DNA of 5,409 bases from an uncultured Flammeovirgaceae bacterium (lineage in GTDB: Bacteria > Bacteroidota > Bacteroidia > Cytophagales > Cyclobacteriaceae): NCBI GenBank assembly GCA_946886805.1, contig CAMPJM010000316.1:1-5409 (forward strand). Direction: 5' to 3'. How positions within the stretch are numbered: position 1 is the stretch's first letter; each line of letters begins with the position of its first letter. A program made the position numbers and the translations under genes. Under the pieces are notes generated by a model. The model was not told where the DNA came from. It did no database searches and saw nothing but the letters and a program-made list of their open reading frames with translations. Shown one piece after another: positions 4,379 to 5,409 of the stretch.

Positions 4379-5409
4379 CTAGAAGTAGTGTTCTCTTTTA
4401 CCTATGTTCCATCTAACTCCCAGGCTCGTTATGCTGCTGTTCCTGTCCGCTCCAGTCCCCTCTTTATATCTTCTTATTGTATGCGATACATCAACAAACA
4501 GCCTATGTGCCAACATATAGGATGCATTCAATTCCAGCATCTTTAAATCAGCTTCTACGCCTTGACCCACTGTATTGTCGAAATCCCTGGTTCGGGATAC
4601 ATAACTTTTATGGATGTTACCTCCATAGTTACTGTTTACGCTATCCTTCCCATAATTCGCCTGCAAATACCTGGCTTCCACAAATAATCTTTTTAAGGGC
4701 TGATATCTTAGGATCATCAACTGCTCATCAAAATTTGCTCCCAATGGGTGCGCCAGCGGCTGATCATAATGCGTATAGTTGGTATGGCTTGAAATATGCG
4801 CATACATAAACGGCCTGGCCCTATTCCATTCTACTTGCAGATCCAGATTAGGTACGCCAAAGACATCAATATATTTTGCCCCTATTTGTGTCGCCCATTT
4901 ATTGGCCCACCAGCCATCTCTATTTCGCACATGTTCAAGGAGAAATTCATCCAATACAAACTGACCATAAATTTGGAAACGATTTAAAAAGTTCCACTTG
5001 GCATCAGCCCCTACCATGGCATTGCTTTTGTTACTACCCGTATAATGCTCTATGGCTCTATAGAATATCACCGGATTTAGATAAGCCAATTCAAAACCCG
5101 TTCCCGTACTGTCACCTGATATAATAGCTTCAAATACGCCTACATTCAGATTGTCGGTGATGTTCAGGCTTAAATGATGCAGGGAAAAGAATTTTTTAAT
5201 ATCCCTGATGTTGCTGGCTCTTCCTGGAAAATTTCCTCTCAATTCAGCAAAGAGATTGGTATAGCTGAACCGCCACACCTGTGTCTGAATTTTTAAGAAA
5301 GGATAGGTATTTCCAAAATCTGAGAGGATTAATGACCTTTCTCCATTTCCAATAAAGAACTTATCCTGTCCTGCCTGAATGTTGATATTTTTAGTGGCGT
5401 TAAAACTGA
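4379..5409 (-). CDS. Capsule assembly Wzi family outer-membrane barrel (partial, 5' end outside window; RemB-like)
   Basis: The frame stays open from the TAG at 4381-4379 through the right edge, giving 342 codons in the window, so the GTG at 5278 is not the start. Counted from the edge, FFIGNGERSLILSDFGNTYP (17-36), ELAYLNPVIFYR (106-117) and GADAKWNFL (133-141) are typical of Bacteroidota Wzi-family proteins; gliding protein RemB is, from memory, one member. Later segments alternate polar and aromatic residues as beta-strands do, for example RLFVEARYLQANYG near 240-253 and RLFVDVSHTIRRYK near 302-315. The chain ends in Phe, as outer-membrane barrels usually do. Full family members are, from memory, about 500-600 residues, so roughly a third, including the signal peptide, is missing here. 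Wzi proteins help hold or organise capsule at the outer membrane. Gliding versus capsule function cannot be separated by sequence alone. Confidence 0.85.
   Translation of the reverse strand, partial: SFNATKNINIQAGQDKFFIGNGERSLILSDFGNTYPFLKIQTQVWRFSYTNLFAELRGNFPGRASNIRDIKKFFSLHHLSLNITDNLNVGVFEAIISGDSTGTGFELAYLNPVIFYRAIEHYTGSNKSNAMVGADAKWNFLNRFQIYGQFVLDEFLLEHVRNRDGWWANKWATQIGAKYIDVFGVPNLDLQVEWNRARPFMYAHISSHTNYTHYDQPLAHPLGANFDEQLMILRYQPLKRLFVEARYLQANYGKDSVNSNYGGNIHKSYVSRTRDFDNTVGQGVEADLKMLELNASYMLAHRLFVDVSHTIRRYKEGTGADRNSSITSLGVRWNIGKREHYF

Noticed and set aside
4477..5124. Several overlapping plus-strand open frames
   Set aside because: All are antisense to the Wzi-family gene, whose own frame carries family motifs throughout. 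Their products look like random sequence.
5276..5278. GTG as the start of the Wzi-family gene
   Set aside because: The same frame continues upstream to the window edge and encodes the conserved GNGERSLILSDFGNTYP segment, so the true start is outside.

Overview
This window looks like part of a surface-polysaccharide locus from a member of the Bacteroidota. I infer the phylum from the moderately AT-rich sequence, weak or absent Shine-Dalgarno sequences, a Bacteroidota-style Wzi/RemB-type outer-membrane barrel, and an MBOAT plus SGNH-like acylation pair. The genus cannot be read from the sequence; Cytophagales-, Chitinophagales- or Sphingobacteriales-like is a guess. All six genes I accept lie on the minus strand, so transcription runs from right to left.

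In transcription order: (1) the 3' part of a capsule-assembly Wzi-family outer-membrane barrel gene (4379 to beyond the right edge); (2) a 453-base gene-free stretch (3926-4378) full of inverted repeats, including a perfect 19-bp GC-rich pair about 360 bases apart and, nested inside it, a 155-bp element bounded by CGTCATTCC/GGAATGACG; (3) a two-gene toxin-antitoxin module, an AbrB-like antitoxin and a PIN-domain ribonuclease, sharing an ATGA overlap (3276-3925); (4) a 161-base gap ending in a five-unit heptamer repeat; (5) a tightly packed trio: a WbpP-like UDP-N-acetylhexosamine 4-epimerase with a GTG start (2122-3114), an AlgI-like MBOAT O-acyltransferase (681-2120), and an SGNH-like membrane-anchored protein that runs off the left edge (1-678). 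Gaps inside the trio are only 1 and 2 bases.

My reading of how they work together is inference. The epimerase supplies a GalNAc-type sugar nucleotide for a surface glycan. The MBOAT protein moves acyl groups across the membrane, and the SGNH-like partner places them on, or handles them at, the glycan outside the cytoplasm. The Wzi-type barrel would hold or organise the polymer at the outer membrane. The toxin-antitoxin pair sits between these genes and looks like an accessory insertion or stabilising module, next to repeats that may mark past rearrangement.

I found no wholly new system. The least explained part is the nested inverted-repeat region 3974-4372. Two genes are open at the window edges, so their full length and missing motifs cannot be judged.
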